Assembly (NCBI GenBank): GCA_963575745.1
Contig: CAUYUJ010019341.1
Span: 1-27,500 of the forward strand
Length of the DNA stretch: 27,500 nt
Direction: 5' to 3'
From: Prorocentrum cordatum
Lineage: Eukaryota; Sar; Dinophyceae; Prorocentrales; Prorocentraceae
Position numbers and translations under genes: made by a program. Below the pieces are notes generated by a model. That model was not told where the DNA came from and searched no databases. It saw only the letters and a list, made by a program, of their open reading frames with translations. Each line of letters begins with the position of its first letter. The first letter of the stretch is position 1. Shown here piece after piece: positions 17,415 through 27,103 of the stretch.

Positions 17415-19307
17415 ATGGGGGTTGGAAGAGGAATCTCCCTAGACCACTTGCGCCCTGAAGGGCGCGTGGGATTGGCTTTTGCGCGGATGAGAGCCCACCT
17501 CCAGACGATGAACAACAGACCTCCGAACGCCGCGACGCTCTCCGCCAAGCACGTGATCTCCGAGGTTGTTCGCTGTCACGAAGAGGGGCGGAGAAGGCGC
17601 CGCGGGCGCGACTTGCGCACCAAGCGGGGCCGACTCCTGCAGAAGAGCGGCCACTCGAAACCGATCTGGGCCCAAGGCAAAGGAGGCAACCAGCGGCGCA
17701 AGAGGTTGGGCCATTATATGTTTTACCACCGTCGCGTGGTTGATCTGCGAGATTCGCAGCCGCGGGCGCCATGGGCAGACCCGAGAGAGCACGAGCGGCG
17801 TCTGTATCTACAGGCGGCCGCGGACTGGCGGGCTGCGTCCGAGGCCGAGAGGCGAAGCTGGAGAGAGGCGGCTCGGCGCGCGAACAAGGCTGAGAGGATG
17901 AAGCCAGACCCGCTGCACGAGTACGTGCGCATCTGTCGCGACCACGTTGACCAGTCGGACGAAGCTGCTTGGCCTTGGGGTCTCGGCTCAGACGAGTTCC
18001 CCTTGTCCGAGGACCTTGTCTCCGCAGCCGTGCAAGCGCATGTCGATGCGAAGCTGAAGAGGGGATCCTTCGTGGAAGCCACGGCCGTGTCGTTTGACGA
18101 AATGTGCAATGCTGCTGTGGCGCCTCCAGGACTCATTCGCTGCGGCCTCCCAACTGAGCGGCCTTGCTGCACGCGCGCGGCAGAATGCCTTGGCGGCGTC
18201 GCCGACTTGCGGGGGGAGTACCAAGGCGTAGTGGAAGATTTGCGGTTGTTGGCGGCCCCTGCGATGTGCAAGACTGTCGGGAAGATGATGACCCTCCAGG
18301 TTTCAGGGCCTGGAGGCTGTGTGATGATTCGCAACTTCTCGCACTTGAAAAGTCATATTTTCACGGGGGAGTTCTGCGAGTGCGACGTGGTGGGGCAGCC
18401 ATGCGGGCTCGGCGCGGCGCCCCCCGAGGTGCCATTCTCTCTGCGCCGGTGTTGGGTGGAGAGGAAGGGCCGCAGAGTGTTGAAGATGATGACTGAGATC
18501 GACGTCGCCCTCCACATCTTACGCGCGTGCGGGCGCGACCGGGCTGAGCTGCGCTGGGTCGAACTTCTTGCGCGCCCGCGCATGGGTTGCTCAGAGCTGC
18601 AGTATTCGGTCGATTGGGCGGAGGAGCGGGACTTACACGAGGCACGCCTCCACGAGAAGGACGTTGACCTGGCGACGGGCTGGTTCCAGGCGTTCGCCGA
18701 CTCCCGCCCTGGCGGGGCTTCCGCCGACGGGGGGGGCAGCGGCGCGCGTGGCGGGGATGAGGAGCCTGACTACGCGAAGGATTGGAAGGCCGCTTGGGAG
18801 GCCGCCGCCGCCTGGCGGCAGAGAGGTCGCGGGGCGCAGGGTGCAGCAGAAGGCGCGCCAGCGGAGGCGCCTCCCGCAGCAGCGCCGGACGCCGCTCTGG
18901 CGCACGGGCCGCTGGGCGGCCACGCTGCGGCGGCGGCGCCGCCGCCGCCCCCCGCGGGCGCGCCGAGGCGCCCGCGCGTCGCCCGATGCCCGCAGCTCCC
19001 ACATCCCGCTGGGGCTGGCCGTCCTCACTACATTCGCCTTGTCGAGAACGAGGCCCTCGCCGTCTACGACATGCGCGCCGTCTGTGGCCTCCATCCAGGC
19101 TGTTCATGGAACCAGCAATCGAGGGTCAGACAATTGGCCGCTTTGTGGTGGTGGTTGGGGGAGGCCCCTGGATGCGGGAGCAAGGCAGACCAGAAACAAA
19201 AGGTGCCCACGCCAGCGCAGATCGCCGCTGCTCGCGCGGTCCTGGAGGGCATGCCCGAGAGCCAGCCTTGGAGGGACTCGGAGGAGAGGCGGGCCAGTGG
19301 CGGGTGA
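17415..19307 (+). CDS. Gene C, 3' part: basic, helical and Ala/Pro-rich protein, unknown function
   Basis: Open from ATG 17415 to TGA 19305-19307 (630 codons). The in-frame sequence is open upstream to about 17361, so this may be an exon of gene C and not a separate gene. Early part: an Arg-rich segment (CHEEGRRRRRGRDL) and HYMFYHRRVVDL, then ADWRAASEAERRSWREAA, whose spacing recalls the third helix of HMG boxes. That is weak and not claimed as a domain. Middle: a Cys-bearing globular part with GGCVMIRNFSHLKSHIFTGE and FCECDVVGQPCG. Then an Ala/Gly/Pro linker (about residues 435-530) and a compact C-terminal block AVYDMRAVCGLHPGCSWN...AALWWWLGEAPGC. Only about 230 bases separate the stop from gene D. 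Confidence 0.6.
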   Translation: MGVGRGISLDHLRPEGRVGLAFARMRAHLQTMNNRPPNAATLSAKHVISEVVRCHEEGRRRRRGRDLRTKRGRLLQKSGHSKPIWAQGKGGNQRRKRLGHYMFYHRRVVDLRDSQPRAPWADPREHERRLYLQAAADWRAASEAERRSWREAARRANKAERMKPDPLHEYVRICRDHVDQSDEAAWPWGLGSDEFPLSEDLVSAAVQAHVDAKLKRGSFVEATAVSFDEMCNAAVAPPGLIRCGLPTERPCCTRAAECLGGVADLRGEYQGVVEDLRLLAAPAMCKTVGKMMTLQVSGPGGCVMIRNFSHLKSHIFTGEFCECDVVGQPCGLGAAPPEVPFSLRRCWVERKGRRVLKMMTEIDVALHILRACGRDRAELRWVELLARPRMGCSELQYSVDWAEERDLHEARLHEKDVDLATGWFQAFADSRPGGASADGGGSGARGGDEEPDYAKDWKAAWEAAAAWRQRGRGAQGAAEGAPAEAPPAAAPDAALAHGPLGGHAAAAAPPPPPAGAPRRPRVARCPQLPHPAGAGRPHYIRLVENEALAVYDMRAVCGLHPGCSWNQQSRVRQLAALWWWLGEAPGCGSKADQKQKVPTPAQIAAARAVLEGMPESQPWRDSEERRASGG

Positions 19308-19536
19308 TCTTCCCGCCAGGACAGATACGAAGCGTAGGCGTGTAAAAGTGCATTTCTCAGCGTCGTTGTCGCCGCCGCGGCCGCCCGCTGCAATCGCGCA
19401 GCTGTCGCCTGAGCGTTGCTCCAATCGCTGTTTCGCCGCGTCTCTCGGCGCAGCATTGTTCCCGAGCTGCGGCTAAGCTGCCGTCCGCGCCAGCGCCTCG
19501 CTGCCCGCCGCCGCGCCCGCCCCCTCGCTCCCCGCG

Positions 19537-20656
19537 ATGTCCCGCGCGGAGACGGTGAAGGCATCGCCTTCCGACACCGACGGGGAGACGGAGAAAGCGC
19601 CGTCCCTGGCCTCGGGGTTGCGGCGGGGCCGCATGCTGCGCGGCCTCGAGGTCGAGGGGCCCCCGTCATTGTGCACTTCCTTATGTCCTTCCTTTCTTTC
19701 GCCTCGCCTCCTTTCCTCCCTCTTGGCTCCCGTTTCCTCTCAGGTCGCCCTCGTGGTGGTTGGCCAGTGGGCTGGCTATCTGGTGAAACCTTTCAACAAG
19801 AAGGATGGTTCCAGCTTCGCGTGCGGTCTCTGCGCCCACGAGAGCACGGGCCCGAGCCCGTATCCCCAGGCGAGTAACGAGGACGAGTTCGGCGGACACT
19901 GGCCGTGGAAGTACCGCGCCGACCATGGCAGCATGATCCGCCAGGCCACGGGCTATTTGTGCCTGGTTTGCAAGGCCCTGTTGCGCAAGAAGGCAGGCGG
20001 GCAAGGGACATTTCGCTGAAATCGAGCCCGCCGCTTTCAATTTTTCTCTGCCCGCGCGGGCTGCAAATTTCTATTTCTGATTTTTTTTCAATTTCCCATT
20101 GTTTTTTTGAATTTCCGGCCGGTGAACATAAAACCGCCCTGGTGAACATAAAATCGCCCTGGTGAACATAAAAGTGGTTTTGGTGAACATAATTGTTTTT
20201 TGAATTTCCGGCCGGTGAACATAAAACCGCCCTGGTGAACATAAAATCGCCCTGGTGAACATAAAAGTGGTTTTGGTGAACATACTTGTTTTTTGAATTT
20301 CCGGCCGGTGAACATAAAACCGCCCTGGTGAACATAAAATCGCCCTGGTGAACATAAAAGTGGTTTTGGTGAACATAACTTTTTTGGGGGGGGAAATGAT
20401 TTTTTTCAATAAATTCACAAAAAGATGCAATTTTAAATTCAGCGCATTGCAATTCCGCGCAAGAGAAAAGGGCAACCGGCAGAGGAATGCATTTTTTTCT
20501 GGTCGCGGCGAGGCGACTTCGAGCATTGCCGTTGGACATTCCACCTCCGCTCGATCCGCAGGGGTGCCCCGCCCGGCCTATCCTGCACGGGGCCCGACGC
20601 GACTCGAGTCCCGCGCGGCCCCGACCCATGTCCGACGCGATTCCGACTTGGTCCAG

Positions 20657-20717
<61 letters not shown>

Positions 20718-23700
20718 GGCGGTGCTCTTGGACCCCCACTTGCCTGGCGGCGAGAAGAAGCCGCTGAAGGAGTACATCAAGTGGGTGCGCCAGGATGCGG
20801 GCCGGGCGCAGACCGTGCGGCTCAAGGTGGATGCGTACGTCCAGAGCCAGGCGGGGAAGGACCCAGAGAAGCGCCGCCGCATGTCCAGGCAGGCCGCGGG
20901 AGACATCCAGCAGGCTCGCCAGGTATCTTCCGTCAAGGTATCCGGGCGTCGCCTGTCTGCGAACTGGCATCAAGCCTGCCCCGTGAGCAAGTGGCACGAG
21001 GCTTTCCCTGAGACGCCGCTGCCCACGGACCCGAATTGTCGCGGCGAGGAGCTCATCGACGGCGCCTGGCAGGAGGCGCGCTGCCAAGTCGTCTTCCCAC
21101 TCGCTTCCTTCATCGTTGAAATGCCCTCCCTTTCTGCTCTCCTACTGGCAGGTTGTATATGTCATGAAGGACGGCGCGAAGAAGTTCTTGTGCGACATCG
21201 CGGACTACGACGATCGCAAGGTGGAGGACAGGACGGTGCTGGCGACTGTGGCCGAGTCAGACGACGACGCGGACGCGGCTGAGGTTGCGGCTGCTGCCGA
21301 GGCCGCCGTGGCCCCAATTGCAGCCCTGCGGCGCGCCACGCAGCGCGCGGAGATCGGTGCAGCAGAGAGCGCGCCGTTGGAGGGGCACCAGCCCGACTCT
21401 CCCGCGAGCGACGAGGACGCCGAAGAGACGGATCTCGTGGCCGCGGCGCTGTCGGGCCTGTGGGGCACGGCCCGCGCCGCCAAGCCCGCGCCCAAGGCTG
21501 CGACCAAGCCGCAGGCCAGACCACCAGCCCAGACGACCGGGAGGGCTACGTCCGGGCGCCCCGCCCAGACAGCCGAGAGGCCTGCCGCCAAAGGGGCTGC
21601 CGCGCCCGCAGCCGCTGCCCCTTCGAAGTGCGCCGCGCCCTCGGCGCAGGCGCCGCCGCAGAGGTCAGCCGCCCGCGCCCCTGCTCAGACGGCCGCGCCC
21701 TCGGCGCAGCCAGCCGACGGCAGCAGCGCCAGTCCGCCCTTGGCGACCCCGCAGCGCTCGGGCCGGAGCCAGCCAGGGAAGAAGCGCGGCAGCGGCGGTT
21801 CGTGGGCCGCGCCCCTGCTCGCCCGGCCGCCCGACGACTCCGACGAGGGCGGCGGGCAGCCGGACGAGCCAGCACCTCTCGAGGACGGCTCCGCGTCGAA
21901 GAAGAGGGGGCGGAAGGCCCTCGAATTCAGCCTCACAGCGGCCGGCAGGAAACTCAAGGGCGAGGCCGACACGCTCTTCAATACGTTCCGGGAGTGTTAC
22001 AAATTGCTCGACTTCAGCGGAGATGTGGACCTGTCCACGAAGGAGGGGAGAGCCCACTTCAAGGCCGCGGCTTTTGAGCAGGCGGCAGCCGCAGAGAGCG
22101 CCATCCACACGGCCAAGAAGGCAGCGGCCAAGATGGGGAAGATCCCGGATGACGGCGCGCAGGCGCTGCAGATCAACAAGGCATGGCTGGCGCGCTCAGA
22201 GGAGGCGCTGGCCGCGGCAGTGCGGGTCGTCAAGGCGGAGTGGTCGCGGTCGTGGTCGCGTTCGTGGTCGTCGTCGTCGTCGTCGATGGAGGAAGGGAGG
22301 AGGAAAGGAGAAGGACGATAGGGGGAGAGGGAGGAAGGGAGGGGGAAGGCAGGAGGGGGGGTAGGAGGAAGGAAGGCGGAAGGCAGGAGAAAGGGAGGAG
22401 GAAGGGACGCGGAAGGGAGGAGGAAGGGAGGAGGAATGGGGGAGGAAGGGAGGAGGGGGCTACAGTACGCATTCAGTTGTTCATTCTTCTTTGTGAACGG
22501 GGGCTTGGAGGCCCCCGGCCCAGTTCAAAGGGGGCGGCGGAAGCGGAGGAGGAAGAAGATTGAGCGATGGGGGACCAGAGGAGGCGGAGGAGTCCGCAGG
22601 CTGCTGTGAGCGAGAAGCCAGGGAACACAGACTCTCCTGAAAGACACCGAGATCGCCGCGGCGGAGGACATCGCGTTCGGCGTGGCGTACCACATGCGGT
22701 TCAGGAGCTGGAAGGCAGACGAGGCCATCGAGCGCTGCGATTGGTTACAGCTGATGTCCCTGTTGGAAAGCGGCGCTGCAGATGGCGCGCCCTCGGCAGA
22801 TCTCGCGACGACGACCCTCGAGCGAGTCGGCGCGGGCCTGATTTCGGCCGTCGCGAAGTCGGACGCCAAGAAGGGAGGCGGATCGTTTGCTGCCGTGGTT
22901 GCCTTCGCTGGCGCCGCGCGGGATGCTCTCCAGCGGGCCCCCGCCGACCCTGCGCGGCCAGTGTGGGAGGAGGAGCTGAAGGGTCAAATCCAAGTTCTCT
23001 GGGCAGTGTCGCGCGCGAGCACTGCCCCGCTGACTGAGGTGGAGGAGGCGCTGGAGGCGCTCCCGCAGCTGGAGGGGGCCTTGGGCGTCGCTTTGAACAC
23101 GAGCCCGGGCGGCAAAGTCCTCGTTGGTTGGGCGGAGTCGGCCATGAAGAAGCGGTCCCACGAGGAGGCTGCTCTCCAGTGCGCCCAGGCAGCCCGGGAG
23201 CTCTTCGCGCAGGTGACGGGCCATGCCGCCGGGGAGCAGTGGCAGAATTGGACCGAGGAGGTGTCGCGCGCCTGCAAGAAGCAGAAGGAGGCCGCGTCCA
23301 AGGCGGGCGCGCTGCAGGAGGCCGACCGGCACCAACTCGCCAGGGAAGGCCGCGGGCGGGCCTCCGCAAGATCGCGAGTCCGTTCGATGAGGTTCGAGGG
23401 TTTCCGATCCGCCATTGGTTTTAGTTTGGCCGGTGCTGCTGCGGCGCGCCTTATTTTCTCCTACTTGAGCATGGGATGTTTGACCTCGCCGTTGCCTGTG
23501 TTTGCCTCCTGTCGAGGCACGGCGTTCGAGGACGTGGTCCTCGGGTTGCTCTTGCGCTCGCCCCGCGAGGAGGTGGGGCGAGCCGCGGCAGGCCTGAGGA
23601 AAGATTCCTTGTCCGAGAGCGAGAAACAGGACACAGACAGATGAACCACCCCCGGACCCCGGACCGCCAGAACGATCAGGAGGAAGTGGAGGCGGAGGAG

Positions 23701-25442
23701 GGAGGAGGATGATGAGGAGAACACCTTGTGCCAGAGGTGCTGCAGCAGCGCGCCTTCTCAATGTAGTTTGGGCGCCGAAACGCGTTCTCCAGAGGAGCTC
23801 CTGACTGCCGCGTGCGTCGAGCGGCTGGAGTTGGAGCGCGGCTGGTCGACCGTCGAGGAGTGGGCGCCTGATGGCATCAAGGGCCCCCACGAGACCGCCT
23901 TCGGGGCATTGAAGAAGATCGCCGACATCGCCGCGTACAGCCGTCTCGACGTACCTGGGGTGAAGCAGCCAGTGAAGACAGCCAATCGGTTGTGCGACCT
24001 CTTGAAGGAGAGCCCCGAGGCGTTGTTGAAGGTCTCTGGCGTGACAGTGTCTGCGGAAGACAACGTAGAGGGGCTGCAGTCGCTGTTCTCCCTCGCGCTG
24101 GGCACGGCGGCGCGCGTGCGCAGGGCCTTGGGCCACAGCGTTCTGGCCAGAGCCAAGGGTGCAGCAGAACAGTCTCTGAAGCGCGTGGCCTCGGCGGCGT
24201 GGCAACGGAAGGAATTGCAGGCCTTCTTGAATATCTCCGAGCTGCTGAGCGCGGAGCCGCCCGAGGACACCTGGAAGGAAGCGGACATGTGGCTGTGCAG
24301 CGTCGCGGCCGTCGCCGACGCCAAGGAGCTTGCCGAGCAGGCCGAGGGCGAGCTGAACCTGGAGCTGTGGGAGAACGCGAGCGACGCCGTGCGCCAGCTC
24401 GGGGACATGGTGCAGCCGGAGCGCGCCTCCCAGACGGTCATCGCGAAGACTTTCGACGCTTCTCTGGAAGATGTGGAGGCAGCAGTGGGGGCCAGCAAGG
24501 AGCTGCACGCGCAGGCCGTGCCATGGCTGGAGAAAGTCGCGCAGGAGCGGGCTGAACGCTCCGTCAAGCGGTTCGACGCCGAGCCAGCCGTGCGCGCCGC
24601 GAAGGAGCTTCTTGAGAGGAGCCCCATCCCCGAGACGCTGCAGGAAGCGGCCGACTTCTTAAAGGTTGTCGGTGGCACCGTGGACATGCCGGAGACCTTC
24701 GGCGGCAAGGGTGGGAAGATGGTTGATGCTGTCAACAAGGTGCGCAGATCCTTGTTCGCCGTCTTCCCCAGCTCCTCGTGTTCCTTCACCAGTCCCCCGC
24801 TGTCTCATCCCACCGAGCTCCCCTCGTTCCCAGTACATTCCGCCGCGGCTCCTCCTCGCCACCCCGCGTTCGCTCCAGGTGATCGGTGGCTTCTCTCTCA
24901 TAAAGGAGGTGTACCGCGACCCCCATCTTGAGTCGCAGGTGGACTCCATGACGTCACAGTTGCGACAGCGGCTCTTCCTGGTCGCCTGGTGCGCGAACGT
25001 GACGTCGTCGATTTGGGAGGCGAAAGGCCAGTCGAGGATTCTGACCCAGCAGAAGCAGAAGGTCCGCGATGCCATGAGGAACCTCATCAGCGTCGCAGAG
25101 GAGCCTGACAAGACGAAGGAGGAGTTTCCCGCGCTCGAGGGCCGCCTGATCCCCGAGATCCTTTTGAACGCGGGGAAGGCGATCCTCGCCGGCCGCGCAG
25201 TGAGCGGGGAGAGCGAGGCGGAGGGCGCCAGCGGCGCAGCAGACAGCGCGCCTGGGAGCGGGGCCGGCGGCACTGACCAGAAAGGGTGCGCCCGGGCTGT
25301 GCCCGGGGCCGCCAAGAGGGCCAGGGTGGGCGACGCGGCGTCGTTTCCAAAGGCGACGCCGCATTCCCCAGCGGTTCTGGCGGCGAAGAGAGCCAGCATT
25401 GGCGGCGCCCCTGTGTGCAAGTCCGCGCGCAAGGCCGCGTAG
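19537..25442 (+). CDS. Gene D: multi-exon unknown protein of about 1,380 residues with a CxxC pair
   Basis: Proposed exons: 19537-19650, 19744-19992, 20719-21087, 21152-22234, 22622 to about 23391, about 23746-24739 and 24879-25442. All joins keep the frame; the sixth/seventh exon join is least certain. The start is ATG 19537 (MSRAETVKASPSDTDGETE). Exon 2 has FACGLCAH and, about 45 residues on, YLCLVCKALL: two CxxC knuckles that could bind zinc. Exons 3-4 hold LKEYIKWVRQDAGRAQT and NWHQACPVSKWHEAFPETP. Exon 5 has an Ala/Pro/Gln-rich disordered part, then KKRGRKALEF (NLS or AT-hook-like) and a helical segment. Exons 6-7 are a long Ala/Glu-rich helical array with many EA, LL and KR pairs. The last exon ends in a basic Ala/Lys tail. 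No named family recognised; a nuclear or nucleic-acid role is only a guess. Confidence 0.6.
19651..19743 (+). other. Gene D intron 1 (GT-AG, 93 bp)
   Basis: CTCGAG|GTCGAGG to a long pyrimidine tract and CTCTCAG|GTCGCC. AGGTCG is present at both junctions. Joins RGLE to VALVVVGQW in phase 0. Confidence 0.65.
20109..20382 (+). repeat. 93-bp higher-order repeat, three copies, inside gene D intron 2
   Basis: GAATTTCCGGCCGGTGAACA starts at 20109, 20202 and 20295. Each 93-bp unit contains four GGTGAACATA subunits followed by AAACCGCCCT, AAATCGCCCT, AAAGTGGTTT or ATTGTTTTT-type tails, so GGTGAACATA occurs 12 times. The three units are almost identical, which suggests recent amplification. The length is divisible by three, so the minus strand stays open in all frames; this is not a gene. 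Confidence 0.9.
20658..20714 (+). repeat. (CT)n microsatellite at the splice acceptor
   Basis: Fifty-seven bases of CT lead directly into CGCAG|GCGG, the acceptor of gene D intron 2. It takes the place of the polypyrimidine tract. Confidence 0.9.
21088..21151 (+). other. Gene D intron 3 (64 bp)
   Basis: GCTGCCAA|GTCGTC to a pyrimidine tract and CTGGCAG|GTTGTA. Joins EARCQ to VVYVMKDGAKKF in phase 0. The exon base before GT is A, not the usual G. Confidence 0.55.
22235..22621 (+). other. Gene D intron 4 (GC-AG, 387 bp): intron-like module, copy 2
   Basis: GTCGTCAAG|GCGGAGTGG to GAGAAGCCAG|GGAACAC, joining AVRVVK to GTQTLLKDTE in phase 0. It has a (GTC/GTG)n run (22240-22290), a GGA purine tract (22288-22460), GAACGGGGGCTTGG...CCCCCGG...TTCAAAGG, another GGA run and the signature at 22596-22621. 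The order and words match 13959-14816. An in-frame stop at 22607-22609 shows the 3' end is not coding. Confidence 0.6.
23392..23745 (+). other. Gene D intron 5 (boundaries uncertain)
   Basis: The exon 6 frame loses meaning after about ALQEADRHQLAREG and ends at a stop (23642-23644). A GT donor after CGATGAG (23391) and an acceptor at TGCTGCAG (23745) restore the frame into SLGAETRSPEELLTAACVERL, but other AG sites (23734, 23792) are possible. It has a T-rich patch at 23418-23470 and a purine run near 23680-23720. Confidence 0.4.
24740..24878 (+). other. Gene D intron 6 (GT-AG, 139 bp)
   Basis: GTCAACAAG|GTGCGC to a strongly pyrimidine-rich stretch and CGCTCCAG|GTGATC. AGGTG is present at both ends. 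Joins MVDAVNK to VIGGFSLIKEVYRD in phase 0. Confidence 0.7.
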
Positions 25443-25800
25443 GTGCGCGCTGCAGGAGTCCGGGGGCACGGTGGTGTTTTTCTTTGCGGCGGGGGCGCCT
25501 GGCGCGCTCTCCAGTCGAGCGGCCGGCGCCCAGGGGCCGCCTCGCTGAGACGAGAGGGGCGCGGGAGGCAGGGGGGCGCAGGAGATAGAGCGAGGCGGCG
25601 GGGGGAGGTCCAGCGCGCGAGATATGCACTGCGAGTTGCGGGCTGACGCTCGGTTTAGAGTTCAGGGGAATGGCGCAGTGACAGCCCGTGGCGGTCTCTC
25701 ACGGGGGTTGTCCACAGGCCTTGCTTTTCCAGCTTCGGAAGTTTGCTACGGACAATGCGAGCGATGTGCTTAGTCGAGGGGAGTCTGACACTCGCTCTGC
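25443..25800. other. Downstream flank of gene D, no gene
   Basis: GC-rich first, then mixed. No polyadenylation signal, gene or RNA recognised. Confidence 0.4.
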
Positions 25801-26016
25801 AAAAAAATGAGGAAGGATGGGGGGGAAAGCAAGGCGGAGGAGGAGCAGGAGACGCAGGAGGGTTTTGCCGTACTCTGCTGGGCGCGTCCACGAGGACGCA
25901 ACAGACTTGAAACTTGCACCGATGCCGCCCCAGGCAGGCGAATCGGGATCCGTGGATGAGGAGGAGGAAAAGAGGGGAGAAGGGGAGGGGGAAGAGGAGG
26001 AGGAGGAGGAGGAGGG
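25801..26016 (+). repeat. Purine-rich tract, interrupted
   Basis: GGAGGAGCAGGAG at 25835-25860 and GAGGAGGAGG at 25955-26016, separated by ordinary sequence. Purines on the + strand. Confidence 0.7.
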
Positions 26017-26390
26017 CCATCGCACACCTGCCAGGGGGTCGGCCGTAGGCAGATCAACTGCGGATGCTGCTCCTGCTGCTGCCAGTTGCCAGCATTTCAA
26101 GCCAGTCTTCGCGCGCCGAGGGCGCGCCCTGTTAGAGCAAGAGCGGTTCCTGTCCGCCGAAGGTTCTGGTTGTTGCTGCTGCTCTTGTTGCTGCTCTCCC
26201 TCCCCCCCCTCGCTCTGTAGGAGGAAGAGGATGGGTGGGTAGGAGGATGGGGGGAGGGAAGAGGAGGAGGAGGAGGAGGAGGAGGAGGAGGAGGAGGAGG
26301 AGGAGGAGGACGACGACCATTTTACAGATGCCAGGGGTTCGGCCGTTGGCAGATCTACTGCTGATGCTGCTGGTGCAGCCACTTGCCTGC
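26017..26390 (+). repeat. Segment duplicated at a 300-bp offset
   Basis: The block 26017-26091 (CCAT...TGCCAGGGGGTCGGCC...AGGCAGATCAACTG) recurs at 26317-26390 with about 80-85% identity and exactly 300 bases apart. Each copy directly follows a (GGA)n tract (to 26016 and 26256-26310). A short TGCTGCTGCTCTTG region lies between. Confidence 0.7.
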
Positions 26391-26613
26391 GTGGCGGGCC
26401 AGTTGCCGCCCCTTGACTCGGATTAGCTCGCTCGCCTGGTGCTCCTGGGCCCCTGGTGTGGCAGCGGCAACGGCAGCAGCAGCAGCAGCAAAGGTGCGCG
26501 AGACCTAATGGAAGCAATAGGCGCGCTCCTGCAACAGGTAAACAGAGCCTACAAAGGTAGATCATGTTCCCATCCACGGAGCAGAAAAGTCGAATCCCCG
26601 ATCGGCCCGAAGC
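26391..26613. other. Spacer with a short (CAG)n run
   Basis: (CAG)n of about six units at 26473-26492. No gene recognised. Confidence 0.4.
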
Positions 26614-26870
26614 ACGGAAGGGGAGGAAGAGGGGAAGAGGGTGGAAGGAAGGGGGGAAGGGAGGAGGAATAGAGGAGTAAGGGGGGAGGTACAGAGGAGT
26701 AAGGAAGGAGGAAGGGAGGAGGAATAAAGGAGAAAGGGGGGAGGGAGGGGGGAAGAGGGGAGGGGGGAGAGAGGAGGGCGGGAGGAGGAGAGGGGATACT
26801 GGGAGGAGGAAGGGAGAAGGAAGGGAGGGGGAAGAGAGGGGGGCGGGGGGAGGAAGGGGTGAGAAAGACC
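26614..26870 (+). repeat. (GGA/GGGA)n purine tract
   Basis: GGAGGAAGGGAGGAGGAA words as at 14328-14594 and 22290-22460, again purine on the + strand. It is followed by a unique stretch without the CTGCTGTGAG signature. Confidence 0.85.
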
Positions 26871-27018
26871 AGGGCCATAATATTCATTATCTGGTTCACT
26901 CCTTGTGGAGGGCGGGCAGTGAGACAACCAAGCAGGCTTTTGTTTGGTCCGTGGACATGTGCCTTGGGAACCGCGAGGGGGCCTCGAGAGGGCCCCGATG
27001 GGGTCAGTAGGCTGCCCT

Positions 27019-27038
27019 CCAGAGTTTTCTGGCTCAAG
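27019..27038 (+). other. Possible relict of the dinoflagellate spliced leader
   Basis: CCAGAGTTTTCTGGCTCAAG ends in GGCTCAAG, preceded by TTTT, like the 3' end of the dinoflagellate spliced leader (TTTTGGCTCAAG), 65 bases before the ATG of gene E. Ungapped agreement over 22 positions is only about 12, concentrated at the 3' end, so this is a weak match. Confidence 0.3.
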
Positions 27039-27103
27039 GCGCGCGGCGCAGTGGGCCCGCGCGGCCAGGCCGCCTCGGCGCGCGGCCCGCTTCGGCGCGG
27101 CTG

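Larger units (their letters stand above)
19993..20718 (+). other. Gene D intron 2 (GC-AG, 726 bp)
   Basis: Donor AAGAAG|GCAGGCGG and acceptor CTCGCAG|GCGGTG. The word GCAGGCGG is present at both ends (19993-20000 and 20715-20722). Reading through instead hits a stop at 20017. The spliced product joins ALLRKK to AVLLDPHLPGG in phase 0. AT-richer than the exons, it contains the 93-bp repeats and a CT microsatellite. Confidence 0.65.

Noticed and set aside
20071-20629. Minus-strand frames with repeated MFTKTTFMFTRAIL units
   Set aside because: Produced by the 93-bp repeat (a multiple of three) inside an intron; all three frames stay open, which is expected for a repeat, not a gene.
20813-20826. 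GGCTCAAG in gene D as a spliced-leader relict
   Set aside because: It lies inside a coding exon and lacks the upstream TTTT; a chance match of eight bases.
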